Assembly (NCBI RefSeq): GCF_946885885.1
Contig: NZ_CAMPHN010000013.1
Location: 1 to 50,590 of the forward strand
Reading direction: 5' to 3'
From: an uncultured Pseudomonas sp.
Lineage (GTDB): Bacteria; Pseudomonadota; Gammaproteobacteria; Pseudomonadales; Pseudomonadaceae
Length of the DNA stretch: 50,590 bases
The number at the start of each line of letters is the position of its first letter. Within the stretch, counting starts at the first letter, position 1. The notes beneath the pieces are model-generated. The model saw only the letters and a list, made by a program, of their open reading frames with translations. It did no database searches and was not told the DNA's origin. The translations under genes were made by a program, and so were the position numbers. Positions 26,541-37,832 of the stretch are shown here, piece by piece.

Positions 26541-26861
26541 ATGAGCAACGCGGCGCCAAACACCGCAAACCAGCGCCTGACCATTGAAGGCGAGCTGAAC
26601 ATCTATACCGCGGCCGAATGGAAAAAGCGCCTGCAAGACCTGGTCGAACAGGGCGGAAACCTGGAGCTGGACCTCGGCGCGGTGCAGGAACTGGATACAG
26701 CCGGGTTGCAACTGCTGATCATGGCCAAGAAGGAAGCAAGCGGCCGAAGCCAGCAACTGCTGCTCAGCAACCACAGTCAGGCGGTGCTGGAGGTGTTCGA
26801 GCTGTGCGGCGTGGCCGCCTTCTTCGGCGACCCCATCCTGCTGCAGCCAAACGCACCATGA
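26541..26861 (+). CDS. STAS-domain protein of the chemotaxis operon
   Basis: The 106-residue single STAS domain has the strand-helix pattern of anti-sigma-factor antagonists. The usual phosphorylatable position is Thr in LDTAGLQLLIMAKK. Stand-alone STAS genes between cheY and cheA occur in several proteobacterial chemotaxis clusters, where the role is not settled; it may bind or buffer a partner of CheA. ATG 26541 has GGAGAGAAG upstream, and cheA starts 13 bases after the stop. Confidence 0.9.
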   Translation: MSNAAPNTANQRLTIEGELNIYTAAEWKKRLQDLVEQGGNLELDLGAVQELDTAGLQLLIMAKKEASGRSQQLLLSNHSQAVLEVFELCGVAAFFGDPILLQPNAP

Positions 26862-26874
26862 ACAAGGAGCGCTC

Positions 26875-29052
26875 ATGAACCTGGACGATGCACTGCAGAC
26901 CTTCATCCTCGAGAGCCACGAACTGCTGCAGCAGATGGAAGATGCCCTGCTGCATATCGAACAGGCCCCCGACGACCCCGATACGATCAACGCGATCTTC
27001 CGTGCCGCCCACACCATCAAGGGCTCTGCCGGGCTGTTCGGTCTGGACGACATCGTTGCTTTCACTCATGTGGCGGAAAGCGTGCTGGATCGTGTGCGCG
27101 ACAAGCAGTTGCGCTTCAGCGAAGAGCTGACCGCGCTGTTCCTAAAGGTCTGCGACCACATCGGCGTGCTGGTGAAGCTGGTGGCCGACAATAAGCAACC
27201 GGAGAAACCCGTGCAGCGTAATGGCGCCAATCTGCTCAACTGGCTAAACGGCCTGCTGGACGAAACGCCAGCAGCGGACACCCCGACACAAACAAGCACA
27301 TTGCCGGTCGAACACAGCCCCAACATCGAACGCAGCGGCGCCGATACCACGGCCAGCGACCACTGGCACATCTCCCTGCGCTTCGGTCGCGACCTGCTGC
27401 GCAACGGCATGGACCCGCTGTCGTTCGTCCGCTACCTGACCACCCTCGGTCATATCCATAGCATCGTCACCATTACCGATGCCCTGCCGGCCGCCGCCGA
27501 GATGGATGCCGAAAGCTGCTACCTGGGCTTCGAGATCGGCTTTCGCAGCGACGCCGACAAGGCCACCATCGAGGGCGCCTTCGAGTTCATCCGTGAAGAC
27601 AGCCTGGTGCGCATCCTGCCGCCGCACAGCAAAACCGACGAATACCTGCAACTGATCCAGGAATTGCCGGAGGAAGACCTGCGTCTCGGTGAAATCCTCA
27701 TGCGTTGCGGCACCCTCACCGCCGCCGAACTGGACGGCGTGCTGCGCAGCCAGAACTCGGAGCAACAACCGCCGCAACCCATGGGCCAGGTGCTGGTCGA
27801 GCAGCAGATCGTGCATCCGCCGGTGATCGAGGCCGCGCTGAAGAAGCAACAGCAGGTCAAGGACAACCGCAAATCGGAGAACAACCTGATCCGCGTCGAT
27901 GCCGGCAAGCTCGACCAATTGATCAACCTGATCGGCGAGCTGATCATCGCCGGCGCCGGCGCCAACCTGGCCGCCCAGCAGGCCGGCGCCAGCGAGTTGG
28001 TGGAGGCCACGGCGGTCCTCGCGCGCCTGGTGGAAGAAGTGCGCGATTCGGCGCTGACCCTGCGCATGGTGCAGATCGGCTCGACCTTCAACCGTTTCCA
28101 GCGCGTGGTGCGCGACGTCGCCAAGGAGCTCGGCAAGGACATCCGCCTGGAAATCAGCGGCGGCGAAACCGAGTTGGACAAGACCGTGGTGGAACGTATC
28201 GGCGACCCGCTCACCCACCTGGTGCGCAACGCCATGGACCATGGCATCGAACCCGCCGAGGTGCGTCTCGCTCAAGGCAAGCCAGCCCAGGGACTGCTGC
28301 GCCTGAACGCCTACCACGACGCCGGCAGCATCGTCATCGAGGTCGCCGACGACGGCGGCGGTCTGAACAAGGCGAAAATCCTGCGCAAGGCCGTGGAACG
28401 CGGTTTGGTCGCCGAAGGCCAGAGCCTCGCCGACAAGGACATTTTCAACCTGATCTTCGAACCCGGTTTCTCCACCGCCGAACAGGTCAGCAACCTCTCC
28501 GGCCGCGGCGTCGGCATGGACGTGGTCAAGCGCAATATCACCGCCCTGCGCGGTAGCGTCGAGCTGGACAGCGCGGAAGGCCAAGGCACCACGCTACGCA
28601 TCCGCCTGCCACTGACCTTGGCGATCATCGACGGCTTCCTGGTCGGCGTCGGCAGCGCCAGCTACGTGATCCCCCAGGACATGGTGGTGGAATGCATCGA
28701 GCTGTCGCGCGAGGACTCGAATGCCGAGGCCGGACGCGACTACCTCAACCTGCGCGGCGAAGTGCTGCCGTTCATCCGCCTGCGCGAACTGTTCGATATC
28801 GAGGGCATGCCGCCACGTCGGGAAAACGTGGTGGTGGTGCAGTTCGCCGGGCAGCGCGCCGGCCTGGTGGTGGATCGTCTGCAAGGCGAATTCCAGACCG
28901 TGATCAAACCGCTCGGCAAGGTCTTCGGCCAGGTCGGCGGGATCGGCGGTTTCACCATCCTCGGCAGCGGCGAAGTGGCATTGATCCTTGACGTTTCCGG
29001 GCTGATCAAGCAGGTCGTCGGCAACCGACAGCGAGCCGTCGCCGACAACTGA
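26875..29052 (+). CDS. cheA: Chemotaxis histidine kinase CheA
   Basis: The 725-residue kinase has all CheA parts. P1 Hpt domain with H46 in [11 protein letters not shown]; a P2-like domain about 165-255; dimerisation P3 about 330-395; ATPase P4 about 395-575 with [23 protein letters not shown] and [13 protein letters not shown]; and CheW-like P5 about 580-715. An extra segment (about 255-325, Glu/Gln-rich with [15 protein letters not shown]) lies between P2 and P3. It autophosphorylates in response to MCP arrays and passes phosphate to CheY and CheB. Start AAGGAGCGCTC-ATG. Confidence 0.97.
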   Translation: MNLDDALQTFILESHELLQQMEDALLHIEQAPDDPDTINAIFRAAHTIKGSAGLFGLDDIVAFTHVAESVLDRVRDKQLRFSEELTALFLKVCDHIGVLVKLVADNKQPEKPVQRNGANLLNWLNGLLDETPAADTPTQTSTLPVEHSPNIERSGADTTASDHWHISLRFGRDLLRNGMDPLSFVRYLTTLGHIHSIVTITDALPAAAEMDAESCYLGFEIGFRSDADKATIEGAFEFIREDSLVRILPPHSKTDEYLQLIQELPEEDLRLGEILMRCGTLTAAELDGVLRSQNSEQQPPQPMGQVLVEQQIVHPPVIEAALKKQQQVKDNRKSENNLIRVDAGKLDQLINLIGELIIAGAGANLAAQQAGASELVEATAVLARLVEEVRDSALTLRMVQIGSTFNRFQRVVRDVAKELGKDIRLEISGGETELDKTVVERIGDPLTHLVRNAMDHGIEPAEVRLAQGKPAQGLLRLNAYHDAGSIVIEVADDGGGLNKAKILRKAVERGLVAEGQSLADKDIFNLIFEPGFSTAEQVSNLSGRGVGMDVVKRNITALRGSVELDSAEGQGTTLRIRLPLTLAIIDGFLVGVGSASYVIPQDMVVECIELSREDSNAEAGRDYLNLRGEVLPFIRLRELFDIEGMPPRRENVVVVQFAGQRAGLVVDRLQGEFQTVIKPLGKVFGQVGGIGGFTILGSGEVALILDVSGLIKQVVGNRQRAVADN

Positions 29053-29119
29053 CAGTGACCGACCAGCACGTCACGAACGCACCACCCAATTCTCCAACAG
29101 GCAAGTAGAGAACAATAAA

Positions 29120-30754
29120 ATGACTTTTTTCTCCAACATGCGTATCGGCACCCGTCTGACTCTCGGCTTCGTTAGCGTGCTAATTCTGATGGCGATTCTC
29201 GCCTGGATGGGCATCGACCGCATGCGGGATATAAAGGCAGATCTCGACGAAGTGTCCAGCTTGCGTATGAGCCGCATCGTACAGATCGCGACCTTGCGCA
29301 ATCAGATGAATATCATCGCCCGCACCAGCCGCAACAGCATATTGGCCAGCGACCCAGAGCGCACCCAACGGGAGATCGAGCGCGTCAAAGCCGCGCGTGC
29401 CGAATTCGACAAGATACTCAGCGCCATGGAAAGCAGCGCCACCACGGACGAGGCCAGGCAGCTCTCGGCCGATCTCCGCACCAGCTTCCAGGCAGCCGTA
29501 CCCCTGGTGGATAAAACCTTGAAACTGGCCGCGGCCAGCCGCAACGAGGAAGCGGCCAGCGTCCTGATGGAGGAGCTGGGGCCGGTACAGGAGGGCCTGT
29601 TCTCCGCGCTGGATGCCATGTTGGCCTACCAGCAACGAGAAACCGACAAATCGGTCGACCAATCCGCGCAGAATTACGCGACCGGCATTCAACTGATGTT
29701 CAGCCTATTAGCTGCAGCCATTGTCCTGGGCGGGCTGATCGCCTTTTTCATCACCCGCTCGATCACCCGCCCACTGAACGAATCGGTGCAGCTAGCCAAT
29801 CTTCTGGCGGCCGGCGATCTGAGCGTAAGCATCGAAGTCAACAGCCGCGACGAAACCGGCCAGTTGAAAGCCGCCCTACAAGACATGGTGGCCAAACTGG
29901 CGCAGATCATCGGCGAAGTGCGCGGCGCAGCCGACTCACTGTCCAGCGCCTCCGAGGAAGTCTCCGCCACCGCTCAGTCGATGAGCCAGGCTTCCAGCGA
30001 ACAGGCCGCCAGCGTCGAAGAAACCTCCGCCTCGGTCGAGCAGATGTCCGCCTCCATCGAGCAGAATACCGAGAACGCCAAGGTCACCGACGGCATGGCC
30101 GGCAGTGCCGCTAAACAGGCCGTCGAAGGCGGCGCGGCGGTCAAGGACACGGTCGTAGCGATGAAGAGCATCGCCGATAAGATCGGCATCATCGACGACA
30201 TCGCCTACCAGACCAACCTGCTGGCCCTCAATGCCGCCATCGAAGCGGCCCGTGCCGGCGAACACGGCAAGGGCTTCGCGGTGGTCGCCGCCGAAGTGCG
30301 CAAGCTGGCCGAACGCAGTCAGGTCGCCGCCCAGGAGATCGGCGAAGTGGCCAAGAACTCGGTGGCCCTGGCCGAGCGCGCCGGCAACCTGCTCGACGAG
30401 ATAGTCCCTGGTATCGCCAAGACCAGCGATCTGGTTCAGGAAATCTCCGCCGCCTCGGAAGAACAGTCCTCCGGTGTTGGCCAGATCAACACGGCGATGA
30501 ATCAACTCAACCAGATCACCCAGCAGAACGCCTCGTCCTCCGAGGAGCTGGCCGCCACCGCCGAGGAAATGAGCAGCCAGGCCGAGCAACTGCAGCAACT
30601 GATGGGTTTCTTCACCCTGGCCAATAACGGCGCCAGCGTGAGCGGCAACGCCAGCGCCGCCGCGCGCCCCAAGGCCGCAGCGCCCGCCCCCAGTAAAGTG
30701 TCCCACGGCAGCGGTTCCGCCGTACCAGCCGGCTTCGTGCGCTTCCAGGAGTAA
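29120..30754 (+). CDS. Methyl-accepting chemotaxis protein, 4-helix-bundle sensor
   Basis: The 544-residue receptor has TM1 (about 14-31), a periplasmic segment of about 155 residues predicted to be a four-helix bundle, TM2 (about 190-210), HAMP ([21 protein letters not shown]) and a cytoplasmic signalling domain with the canonical tip [19 protein letters not shown]. The C-terminus is [14 protein letters not shown] fits the aromatic-x-x-aromatic pentapeptide that tethers CheR. A flexible Ala/Pro-rich linker precedes it. cheW follows after three bases. A 224-base tract (30029-30252) is identical to the next MCP gene. Confidence 0.95.
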   Translation: MTFFSNMRIGTRLTLGFVSVLILMAILAWMGIDRMRDIKADLDEVSSLRMSRIVQIATLRNQMNIIARTSRNSILASDPERTQREIERVKAARAEFDKILSAMESSATTDEARQLSADLRTSFQAAVPLVDKTLKLAAASRNEEAASVLMEELGPVQEGLFSALDAMLAYQQRETDKSVDQSAQNYATGIQLMFSLLAAAIVLGGLIAFFITRSITRPLNESVQLANLLAAGDLSVSIEVNSRDETGQLKAALQDMVAKLAQIIGEVRGAADSLSSASEEVSATAQSMSQASSEQAASVEETSASVEQMSASIEQNTENAKVTDGMAGSAAKQAVEGGAAVKDTVVAMKSIADKIGIIDDIAYQTNLLALNAAIEAARAGEHGKGFAVVAAEVRKLAERSQVAAQEIGEVAKNSVALAERAGNLLDEIVPGIAKTSDLVQEISAASEEQSSGVGQINTAMNQLNQITQQNASSSEELAATAEEMSSQAEQLQQLMGFFTLANNGASVSGNASAAARPKAAAPAPSKVSHGSGSAVPAGFVRFQE

Positions 30755-30757
30755 CTC

Positions 30758-31297
30758 ATGGGTCAATTGATCAAGGTGAAAAGCACCGATAGCACGCCGG
30801 AAACCCGCCAGTACCTGACCTTCACTCTCGGCGGCGAGCACTTCGCCGTCGGCACCCTGAGCGTCAAGGAAATCATCGAATACGGCCAGCTCACTGGCGT
30901 ACCAATGATGCCGCCGAGCATCCGCGGGGTGATCAACCTACGCGGCGCGGTGGTCCCGGTGATCGATCTGGGTGCACGCTTCGGTGGACGGCAGACCGAA
31001 GTCGGCCGGCGCACCTGCATCGTCATTCTCGAAGTCGAACACAGCGACGAGCAACAGGTGATCGGCGTGGTGGTCGATGCGGTGAACGAGGTGCTGGAAA
31101 TCGCTCCGGCTGACATCGAACCGCCGCCGGCCTTCGGCGCGCATATCCGCACCGACTTCATCCTCGGCATGGGCAAGGTCGACGGCAAATTCGTCATCCT
31201 GCTGGATATCGGCCGGGTGCTCTCGGTGGATGAGCTCGCGGCGTTAAGCCAGCCCGCAACAGGCCTCGCCACCGACGAACAGGACTGCATCACATAA
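30758..31297 (+). CDS. cheW: Chemotaxis coupling protein CheW (first copy)
   Basis: A 179-residue CheW domain with RQYLTFTLGGEHFAVGTLSVKEII at the N-terminus, [23 protein letters not shown] in the core and GKFVILLDIGRVLS at the end. It links CheA P5 to receptor tips. It starts four bases after the MCP stop with CAGGAG as ribosome site (the end of the MCP gene), and is a near-identical paralogue of the CheW at 33145, differing mainly at the extreme C-terminus. Confidence 0.96.
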   Translation: MGQLIKVKSTDSTPETRQYLTFTLGGEHFAVGTLSVKEIIEYGQLTGVPMMPPSIRGVINLRGAVVPVIDLGARFGGRQTEVGRRTCIVILEVEHSDEQQVIGVVVDAVNEVLEIAPADIEPPPAFGAHIRTDFILGMGKVDGKFVILLDIGRVLSVDELAALSQPATGLATDEQDCIT

Positions 31298-31381
31298 AGC
31301 CAGCTCAAACACGGAAGACCCAACCGTCCTGGCGATCAAGCGCTCTTGGCGGCTCGAATGAACAAGATAAGGAACTTCACC

Positions 31382-33139
31382 ATGCTGCATTTGAGACTCA
31401 AGACTCTGTTCATCGGCCTTATCGTGGCGTCCCTACTGATGCTGCTGCTTACCTTCGCCGCGCTGACCCGCTACAACGACGCGACCGAACGCCTGACCGA
31501 AGCCGAGGCGCAACGCTACCGGTCTTACCTGTTGGCGGACGAGATGCGGCAGAGCTCGGACGACCTTACCCGCCTGGCCCGTACCTATGTGGTCAGCGGC
31601 GACGCCAAGTACGAGACGCAGTACTGGGACATCCTCGCCATTCGCAACGGCGAGAAACCCCGGCCGCAGGACTACCATCGCATCTATTGGGACTTCGTCG
31701 CCGCCGGTGAGGCGCAGCCGCGTCCCCAGGACGTCGCCGTGCCCCTGGCCGAGCTGATGAAGCAAGCCGGTTTCAGCGCGGAAGAATTTGCCAAACTGAA
31801 CGAGGCCCAGGCCAACTCCGACGCCCTGGTGCGGACCGAAACCATCGCCATGAACGCGGTAAAGGGGCGTTTCGACGACGGCCAGGGCGGCTTCACCCGC
31901 GTCGGCCCGCCGGACCTGGAGCTGGCCCGCCGACTGATGCACGACGATGCCTATCACGCCAACAAGGCACACATCATGCGTCCGGTGGACGCGTTCTACA
32001 TGCTGATGGAGCAGCGCACCCAAGGCGCCATCGCCCAGGCCGCCGAGTCCAAGGCGCTGGCTCTCGGTCTGGTGCTGGCCAGCATCGCCCTCAACCTGGT
32101 GGGTCTGGGGCTGGCCCTGCTGTTCGTCTACCGACGCTTGGCGCGCTCACTGGGTGTAGCCGTGGCGACGGCCGAGCGCATCGCCGAAGGCGACCTCTGC
32201 AGCGACATCGAGGTCACCAGCAAGGACGAGGTCGGCCAGTTGCTGAGCGCCATGCGTAGCATGGTGCAGCGTTTCTCCGAGGTGATGCACAAGGTCAAGA
32301 GCGGCGCGGATACCCTGGCCACCGCCGCCGACGAGCTGGGCGCCACCTCGCAGAGCCTGAGCCAGGCCTCTAGCGAACAGGCCGCCAGCGTCGAGGAGAC
32401 TTCTGCCTCGGTCGAGCAGATGTCCGCCTCCATCGAGCAGAATACCGAGAACGCCAAGGTCACCGACGGCATGGCCGGCAGTGCCGCTAAACAGGCCGTC
32501 GAAGGCGGCGCGGCGGTCAAGGACACGGTCGTAGCGATGAAGAGCATCGCCGATAAGATCGGCATCATCGACGACATCGCCTACCAGACCAACCTGCTGG
32601 CCCTCAATGCCGCCATCGAAGCGGCCCGCGCCGGCGAACACGGCAAGGGCTTCGCCGTGGTCGCCGCCGAGGTGCGCAAGCTGGCCGAACGCAGCCAGGT
32701 CGCCGCCCAGGAAATCGGCGAAGTGGCCAAGAACTCGGTGGCCCTGGCCGAGCGCGCCGGCAACCTGCTCGACGAGATCGTCCCCGGCATCGCCAAGACC
32801 AGCGACCTGGTTCAGGAAATCGCCGCCGCCTCGGAAGAACAATCCTCCGGCGTCGGCCAGATCAACACGGCGATGAACCAGCTCAACCAGATCACCCAGC
32901 AAAACGCCTCTTCCGCCGAAGAACTGGCCGCCACCGCCGAGGAAATGAGCGGCCAGGCCGAGCAACTGCAACAACTGATGAGTTTCTTTACCCTGGCCGG
33001 GCATGGCACCAGCGAACGCGGCAGCACCATAACCACCGCCCGCCCCAAGGTGAGGGAGGCGCGACCGGCATCCCACGACAAGACAGCCGGCTCCCGCGCA
33101 CCAGCCGTGCCGGCCGGCTTCGTGCGCTTCCAGGAGTAA
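31382..33139 (+). CDS. Methyl-accepting chemotaxis protein with [15 protein letters not shown] sensor
   Basis: About 585 residues. TM1 is at the extreme N-terminus ([20 protein letters not shown]). A large periplasmic helical domain with [21 protein letters not shown] and [11 protein letters not shown] follows, then TM2 (about 228-250), HAMP and the standard signalling domain. It ends [10 protein letters not shown] like three neighbours. I chose ATG 31382 ([10 protein letters not shown]) because AAGGAAC lies eight bases upstream; in-frame ATG 31358 and TTG 31346 have weak sites. Its tip is identical at DNA level to the previous MCP on one side and to the next MCP over 302 bases (32609-32910) on the other. 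Confidence 0.94.
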   Translation: MLHLRLKTLFIGLIVASLLMLLLTFAALTRYNDATERLTEAEAQRYRSYLLADEMRQSSDDLTRLARTYVVSGDAKYETQYWDILAIRNGEKPRPQDYHRIYWDFVAAGEAQPRPQDVAVPLAELMKQAGFSAEEFAKLNEAQANSDALVRTETIAMNAVKGRFDDGQGGFTRVGPPDLELARRLMHDDAYHANKAHIMRPVDAFYMLMEQRTQGAIAQAAESKALALGLVLASIALNLVGLGLALLFVYRRLARSLGVAVATAERIAEGDLCSDIEVTSKDEVGQLLSAMRSMVQRFSEVMHKVKSGADTLATAADELGATSQSLSQASSEQAASVEETSASVEQMSASIEQNTENAKVTDGMAGSAAKQAVEGGAAVKDTVVAMKSIADKIGIIDDIAYQTNLLALNAAIEAARAGEHGKGFAVVAAEVRKLAERSQVAAQEIGEVAKNSVALAERAGNLLDEIVPGIAKTSDLVQEIAAASEEQSSGVGQINTAMNQLNQITQQNASSAEELAATAEEMSGQAEQLQQLMSFFTLAGHGTSERGSTITTARPKVREARPASHDKTAGSRAPAVPAGFVRFQE

Positions 33140-33144
33140 TCGCC

Positions 33145-33684
33145 ATGAGCCAGTTGACCAAGGTGGAAAGCACCGACAGCACGCCGGAAACCCGCCAGTA
33201 CCTGACCTTCACCCTCGGCGGCGAGCACTTCGCCGTCGGCACCCTGAGCGTCAAGGAGATCATCGAGTACGGCCAGCTCACCAGCGTGCCGATGATGCCG
33301 CCGAGCATCCGCGGGGTGATCAACCTGCGTGGCGCCGTGGTGCCGGTGATCGACCTCAGCGCGCGCTTCGGCGGACGGCGCACCGAGGTCGGCCGGCGCA
33401 CCTGCATCGTTATCCTCGAAGTGGAACACGACGAGGAACGGCAGGTGATCGGCGTGGTGGTCGATGCGGTGCACGAGGTGTTGGAAATCGCCCCGACGGA
33501 TATCGAGCCGCCGCCGGCCTTCGGCGCCCATATTCGCACCGACTTCATCCAGGGCATGGGCAAGGTCGACGGCAAATTCGTGATCCTCCTGGATGTCGGC
33601 CGAGTGCTCTCGGTGGATGAACTATCCGCGCTCTCGGCGGTGGCGACAAACGAGCCGGGGCGACCGCCGGCTGACAGGCTATGA
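33145..33684 (+). CDS. cheW: Chemotaxis coupling protein CheW (second copy)
   Basis: The 179-residue CheW is nearly identical to the first copy (STDSTPETRQYLTFTLGGEH and the NLRGAVVPVIDLSARFGG core), with a different last 15 residues. It sits six bases after its MCP, as in the first pair, so the MCP-cheW unit was duplicated in tandem. A 211-base gap follows before the next MCP, with no gene in it. Confidence 0.96.
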   Translation: MSQLTKVESTDSTPETRQYLTFTLGGEHFAVGTLSVKEIIEYGQLTSVPMMPPSIRGVINLRGAVVPVIDLSARFGGRRTEVGRRTCIVILEVEHDEERQVIGVVVDAVHEVLEIAPTDIEPPPAFGAHIRTDFIQGMGKVDGKFVILLDVGRVLSVDELSALSAVATNEPGRPPADRL

Positions 33685-33895
33685 CCAACCCCGTCCTCCC
33701 TGGCTGGGCTCGTCCACGAACCGGGCGCAATCAGTGTGGACACCGGGAAACGAGATGACATCGCGCAACGCTCTGGAAAGACACCGGCTTACCTATGAGG
33801 GTCCTGGTTGCCAACGTTGGGTGGCACGTCTGCCCAGCGTCGCTCAGCGGCTCTAGTACATCGCAGATTTTTATGTTTTTTGAAGGAGAGGGGCC

Positions 33896-35542
33896 GTGTT
33901 GAAACGCTTATCGCTTGGAGTGCGCCTGGCACTCGGATTCGGAATGCTCTTGAGCCTGCTGGTGATGATAGTCGCCGTTGCCATCACTCGTATGGAGCAA
34001 ATGAACGAAGGCACCGAGCGAATTGTGGCCCAGGACTGGGTCAAAGCCGAACTGGCCATGACCATCGACTCCCATGCGCGCGACAACGCCCGCCGTACTA
34101 TGGAGCTTTTTCTCGCCGCCGACCAGGAGCACACGGCGAGGATCAAGGCGCATATGGAGGCGAACAAGAACATCATCAGCGCCGCGCTGGACAAGCTCGA
34201 TACCTTGCTGTACCTGCCGGAAGGCAAGGCGATGATGCTGAAGATCAGGGAAGTGCGCAGTGCCTATGTCGCCTCGTTCACCAGGGTGGCGCGCTTGCTG
34301 GAGGAGGGCCAGCAGGAGGATGCCACTCAGTTGCTGAATGCGGAAACCATGGCCATTCTCGACGAGTTCCAGGCTCGCATTGATAGTTTGGTGAAGCTGC
34401 AGAAGACCGTGGTGGAGCAGAGCGCCGTCGAAGCGCAGCACAGTTACCAGGACACGCGCACCCTGATGCTGACCCTCAGCATCGCGGCCCTGGCGGTGGG
34501 GCTGCTGTTTACCTTCTTATTGACGCGCAACATTCTCAGGCAACTCGGCGGCGAACCTGAATATGCGGCCGAGATCGTGCGCCAAGTGGCGGAAGGCGAC
34601 CTGACCCTGGAGATCAAGCTACACCAGGGGAACAGCGGCAGCATGCTCGCCGCCATAAAGGGCATGGTCGAGAAGCTTTCGCAGATCATCGGCGAGGTGC
34701 GTGGCGCGGCCGAGTCGTTGACCAGCGCCTCCGAAGAAGTCTCCGCCACCGCCCAATCGATGAGCCAGGCCTCCAGCGAACAGGCCGCCAGCGTCGAGGA
34801 GACCTCCGCCGCGGTCGAGCAGATGTCCGCCTCCATCGAACAGAACAGCGAGAACGCCCGGGTCACCGACGGCATGGCCGGCAATGCCGCCAAGCAGGCC
34901 GTGGCGGGTGGCGCGGCGGTCAAGGACACCGTCAGCGCAATGAAGAGCATCGCCGACAAGATCGGCATCATCGACGACATCGCCTACCAGACCAACCTGC
35001 TCGCCCTCAACGCCGCCATCGAAGCGGCCCGCGCCGGCGAACACGGCAAGGGCTTCGCCGTGGTCGCCGCCGAGGTGCGCAAGCTGGCCGAACGCAGCCA
35101 GGTCGCCGCCCAGGAAATCGGCGAAGTGGCCAAGAACTCGGTGGCCCTGGCCGAGCGCGCCGGCAACCTGCTCGACGAGATCGTCCCCGGCATCGCCAAG
35201 ACCAGCGACCTGGTTCAGGAAATCGCCGCCGCCTCGGAAGAACAATCCTCCGGCGTCGGCCAGATCAACACGGCGATGAACCAGCTCAACCAGATCACCC
35301 AGCAAAACGCCTCGGCCTCCGAGGAGCTGGCCGCCACCGCCGAGGAAATGAGCGGCCAGGCCGAGCAACTGCAGCAGCTGATGGGTTTCTTCACCCTGAC
35401 CGCCAGCAGCAGCGAAAGCGTACGCACCACAGCCGGGCAACGTGCCAAGAGCAGCGCCGCCCCGCCAGCGGCCGTCCGCGGCAAAGTCAGCAGTAGCCGA
35501 GACGCCGCCGTGCCGGCCGGCTTCGTGCGTTTCCAGGAGTGA
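33896..35542 (+). CDS. Methyl-accepting chemotaxis protein, 4HB sensor
   Basis: The 548-residue receptor has TM1 (about 9-28), a four-helix-bundle periplasmic domain ([16 protein letters not shown]... with [18 protein letters not shown]), TM2 (about 188-208), an LGGEP-type HAMP with [13 protein letters not shown], and the common signalling tip. It ends [10 protein letters not shown]. The start is GTG 33896 (or the adjacent TTG 33899) with GGAGAGG upstream. No cheW follows; instead a 47-codon frame begins at the same offset where the other MCP genes have cheW. Confidence 0.94.
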   Translation: MLKRLSLGVRLALGFGMLLSLLVMIVAVAITRMEQMNEGTERIVAQDWVKAELAMTIDSHARDNARRTMELFLAADQEHTARIKAHMEANKNIISAALDKLDTLLYLPEGKAMMLKIREVRSAYVASFTRVARLLEEGQQEDATQLLNAETMAILDEFQARIDSLVKLQKTVVEQSAVEAQHSYQDTRTLMLTLSIAALAVGLLFTFLLTRNILRQLGGEPEYAAEIVRQVAEGDLTLEIKLHQGNSGSMLAAIKGMVEKLSQIIGEVRGAAESLTSASEEVSATAQSMSQASSEQAASVEETSAAVEQMSASIEQNSENARVTDGMAGNAAKQAVAGGAAVKDTVSAMKSIADKIGIIDDIAYQTNLLALNAAIEAARAGEHGKGFAVVAAEVRKLAERSQVAAQEIGEVAKNSVALAERAGNLLDEIVPGIAKTSDLVQEIAAASEEQSSGVGQINTAMNQLNQITQQNASASEELAATAEEMSGQAEQLQQLMGFFTLTASSSESVRTTAGQRAKSSAAPPAAVRGKVSSSRDAAVPAGFVRFQE

Positions 35543-35546
35543 TCCC

Positions 35547-35690
35547 ATGGGCCCTTCGATCCTCGGCAACCTCGACGTGAAGCCAGCCACCGAGTACCGC
35601 GGCTGCACCCGCGAGCTGATCCATACACCCCTGCTCGCCGGGTCGGCGCAGGACTCTCCCCGCCACCCGCTTGCGCGCGGCAGGGCATGA
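35547..35690 (+). CDS. Small frame coupled between two MCP genes (47 residues)
   Basis: ATG 35547 lies four bases after the MCP stop, just where cheW starts after other MCPs, with CAGGAG as ribosome site. The frame runs 47 codons ([19 protein letters not shown]...) and its stop overlaps an ATG of the next MCP frame (ATGA at 35687). I recognise no family. It may be a relic of a lost cheW whose start was kept, or a translational bridge. Confidence 0.3.
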   Translation: MGPSILGNLDVKPATEYRGCTRELIHTPLLAGSAQDSPRHPLARGRA

Positions 35691-35722
35691 CCACGGTTTC
35701 CAAGGATATAGGTACTCACTTC

Positions 35723-37687
35723 ATGAACTTTCGCTCGCACATGGGCCTCGCTGCCCGTCTGGTCACCGCCGTTTCGCTGCTGGTCATGCTGGCGGTGATT
35801 GGCAGCGCCATCCTGGTAGGCCTGCAAGAGGCGCAGTCGATGCGCAAGGAGCTCGACCGCAACAACGCCGAAAAGCTCGGCAACATCGCGGAGCTGCTGG
35901 AAGTCACCGACTCGCTGCTCATGCAGCGTGTGCGCGGCTCGATGGGTCTGCTGCGCGAATACGCCAAGGGTATGGGCGCGGTGCGTCTGGGCGAGACGGT
36001 CAGCGTCGGCGATCTCCTCGTCCCCGATCTGCTGCTCGGCGATCGTCCCCAGGCCAACGACGCAACCCTGGTCGATACCGTAACGGCCCTGATGGGCGGC
36101 ACCGCGACCCTGTTCGTGCGCAGCGGCGACGACTTCGTGCGCGTATCGACCAACGTCAAGCGCGACGACGGCGCACGGGCGGTGGGCACCCTCCTCGCCC
36201 CCCAGGGCAAGGCGATCGCCGCGATCCGCGAAGGCAAGGCCTTCTACGGGTTGGTCGACATTCTCGGCCATCCGTACCTCACCGGTTACGAGCCGATCCT
36301 CGACGAGCAGGGCCAGGTGATAGGTATCTGGTACGTCGGCTACAAAATCGACCTGCAAGTGCTGCGCGATATCGTCGGGCGCGCGCGGGTTCTCGAAGGC
36401 GGCTTCGTCGCGGTGCTCAACGGCGCCGGCCGGGTGGACTTCAATTCGGACACGCTCACCCCCGATGCGGTGCGTGCCGTTCTCGACATTGGCGATGGCG
36501 ACAGCTGGAAGATCGTCACGCGCAGCTTCGACAAGTGGGGTTTCCATCTTGTGGCGGCCTACCCCCAGGTGGAAGTCGATCGCGCAAGCCGGGCCGTTAT
36601 CGGCAACATCGTCGCTGGCGGCGCCCTACTGTGCATGCTGCTGATCGGCGCGCTCAACCTGCTGGTGCGGCGCCTGGTCATCCGCCCCCTCGGCGGCGAA
36701 CCGGCCGTTGCCGTGGAAGCCCTGGCGCGCGTGGCGGCGGGCGACCTCAGCGTGACCATTGATACCCGACCCGGCGACGAGAGCAGCATGCTCGCGGCGA
36801 TCAAGCGCATGAACGCCACGCTCGCGCGCATCATCGGCGACGTGTGCAGCTCTGCCGATTCGCTGTCCAGCGCCTCCGAGGAAGTCTCCGCCACCGCTCA
36901 GTCGATGAGCCAGGCTTCCAGCGAACAGGCGGCCAGCGTCGAGGAAACCTCGGCCTCAATCGAACAGATGTCCGCCTCCATCGAGCAGAACACCGAAAAC
37001 GCCCGTATCACCGACGACATGGCCGGCAATGCCGCCAAGCAGGCCGTCGAAGGTGGCGCGGCGGTCAAGGACACGGTCGTAGCAATGAAGAGCATCGCCG
37101 AGAAAATCGGCATCATCGACAACATCGCCTACCAGACCAACCTGCTCGCCCTCAATGCCGCCATCGAAGCGGCCCGTGCCGGCGAACACGGCAAGGGCTT
37201 CGCGGTGGTCGCCGCCGAAGTGCGCAAGCTGGCCGAACGCAGTCAGGTCGCCGCCCAGGAGATCGGCGAAGTGGCCAAGGGCTCGGTGGCCCTGGCCGAG
37301 CGCGCCGGTAGCCTGCTCGATGAGATCGTCCCCGGCATCGCCAAAACCAGCGACTTGGTCCAGGAAATCGCCGCCGCCTCCGAGGAGCAATCCTCCGGCG
37401 TCGGCCAGATCAATACGGCGATGAATCAACTCAACCAGATCACTCAGCAGAACACCTCGTCCTCCGAGGAATTGGCCGCCACCGCCGAGGAAATGAACGG
37501 CCAGGCCGAGCAACTGCGGCAACTGATGGGTTTCTTCACCCTGGCCGGCCACGACACGAGCGAACGTGGCGGCACCACGGTCACCGCCCGCCCGCGGACG
37601 GGCGAGGCGCGACCGGCAGCCAACCACAAGACAGCCGGTGCCCGCGCGCCAGCCGTACCGGCCGGCTTCGTGCGCTTCCAGGAGTGA
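35723..37687 (+). CDS. Methyl-accepting chemotaxis protein with Cache sensor
   Basis: About 654 residues. TM1 ([21 protein letters not shown]) is followed by a roughly 270-residue periplasmic domain of the Cache_3/Cache_2 fusion type ([45 protein letters not shown]-like [10 protein letters not shown]), TM2 (about 295-320), an LGGEP HAMP and the shared signalling tip, ending [10 protein letters not shown]. Such sensors usually bind small organic acids. I prefer ATG 35723 (MNFRSHMG), which gives a normal N-terminus. ATG 35687 overlaps the stop of the small upstream frame and would add 12 residues. Confidence 0.94.
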   Translation: MNFRSHMGLAARLVTAVSLLVMLAVIGSAILVGLQEAQSMRKELDRNNAEKLGNIAELLEVTDSLLMQRVRGSMGLLREYAKGMGAVRLGETVSVGDLLVPDLLLGDRPQANDATLVDTVTALMGGTATLFVRSGDDFVRVSTNVKRDDGARAVGTLLAPQGKAIAAIREGKAFYGLVDILGHPYLTGYEPILDEQGQVIGIWYVGYKIDLQVLRDIVGRARVLEGGFVAVLNGAGRVDFNSDTLTPDAVRAVLDIGDGDSWKIVTRSFDKWGFHLVAAYPQVEVDRASRAVIGNIVAGGALLCMLLIGALNLLVRRLVIRPLGGEPAVAVEALARVAAGDLSVTIDTRPGDESSMLAAIKRMNATLARIIGDVCSSADSLSSASEEVSATAQSMSQASSEQAASVEETSASIEQMSASIEQNTENARITDDMAGNAAKQAVEGGAAVKDTVVAMKSIAEKIGIIDNIAYQTNLLALNAAIEAARAGEHGKGFAVVAAEVRKLAERSQVAAQEIGEVAKGSVALAERAGSLLDEIVPGIAKTSDLVQEIAAASEEQSSGVGQINTAMNQLNQITQQNTSSSEELAATAEEMNGQAEQLRQLMGFFTLAGHDTSERGGTTVTARPRTGEARPAANHKTAGARAPAVPAGFVRFQE

Positions 37688-37691
37688 CGCC

Positions 37692-37832
37692 ATGGGCCAT
37701 TGGATCGAGACAGCGACCAGCGCCAGCATTGCCGGCCTCCCGTGGGGCCGAGGGCAAGTGCTTGCCCTGGATGATCGCTCGGGCCTTGCCGCTGCCTTGC
37801 CAATGCAGAACCAGTGGGGCGGTACGCAATGA
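37692..37832 (+). CDS. Small frame coupled between MCP and anchored cheW (46 residues)
   Basis: ATG 37692 lies four bases after the MCP stop with CAGGAG as ribosome site. The 46-codon frame (MGHWIETATSASIAGLPWG...) ends in an ATGA overlap with the following cheW gene at 37829. It has the same geometry as the frame at 35547 but no sequence similarity to it. No family recognised; it may serve mainly to couple translation. Confidence 0.3.
   Translation: MGHWIETATSASIAGLPWGRGQVLALDDRSGLAAALPMQNQWGGTQ

Noticed and set aside
34619..36547. 642-codon minus-strand frame across two MCP genes
   Set aside because: Antisense shadow of the repetitive MCP signalling region; similar shadows lie opposite every MCP gene.
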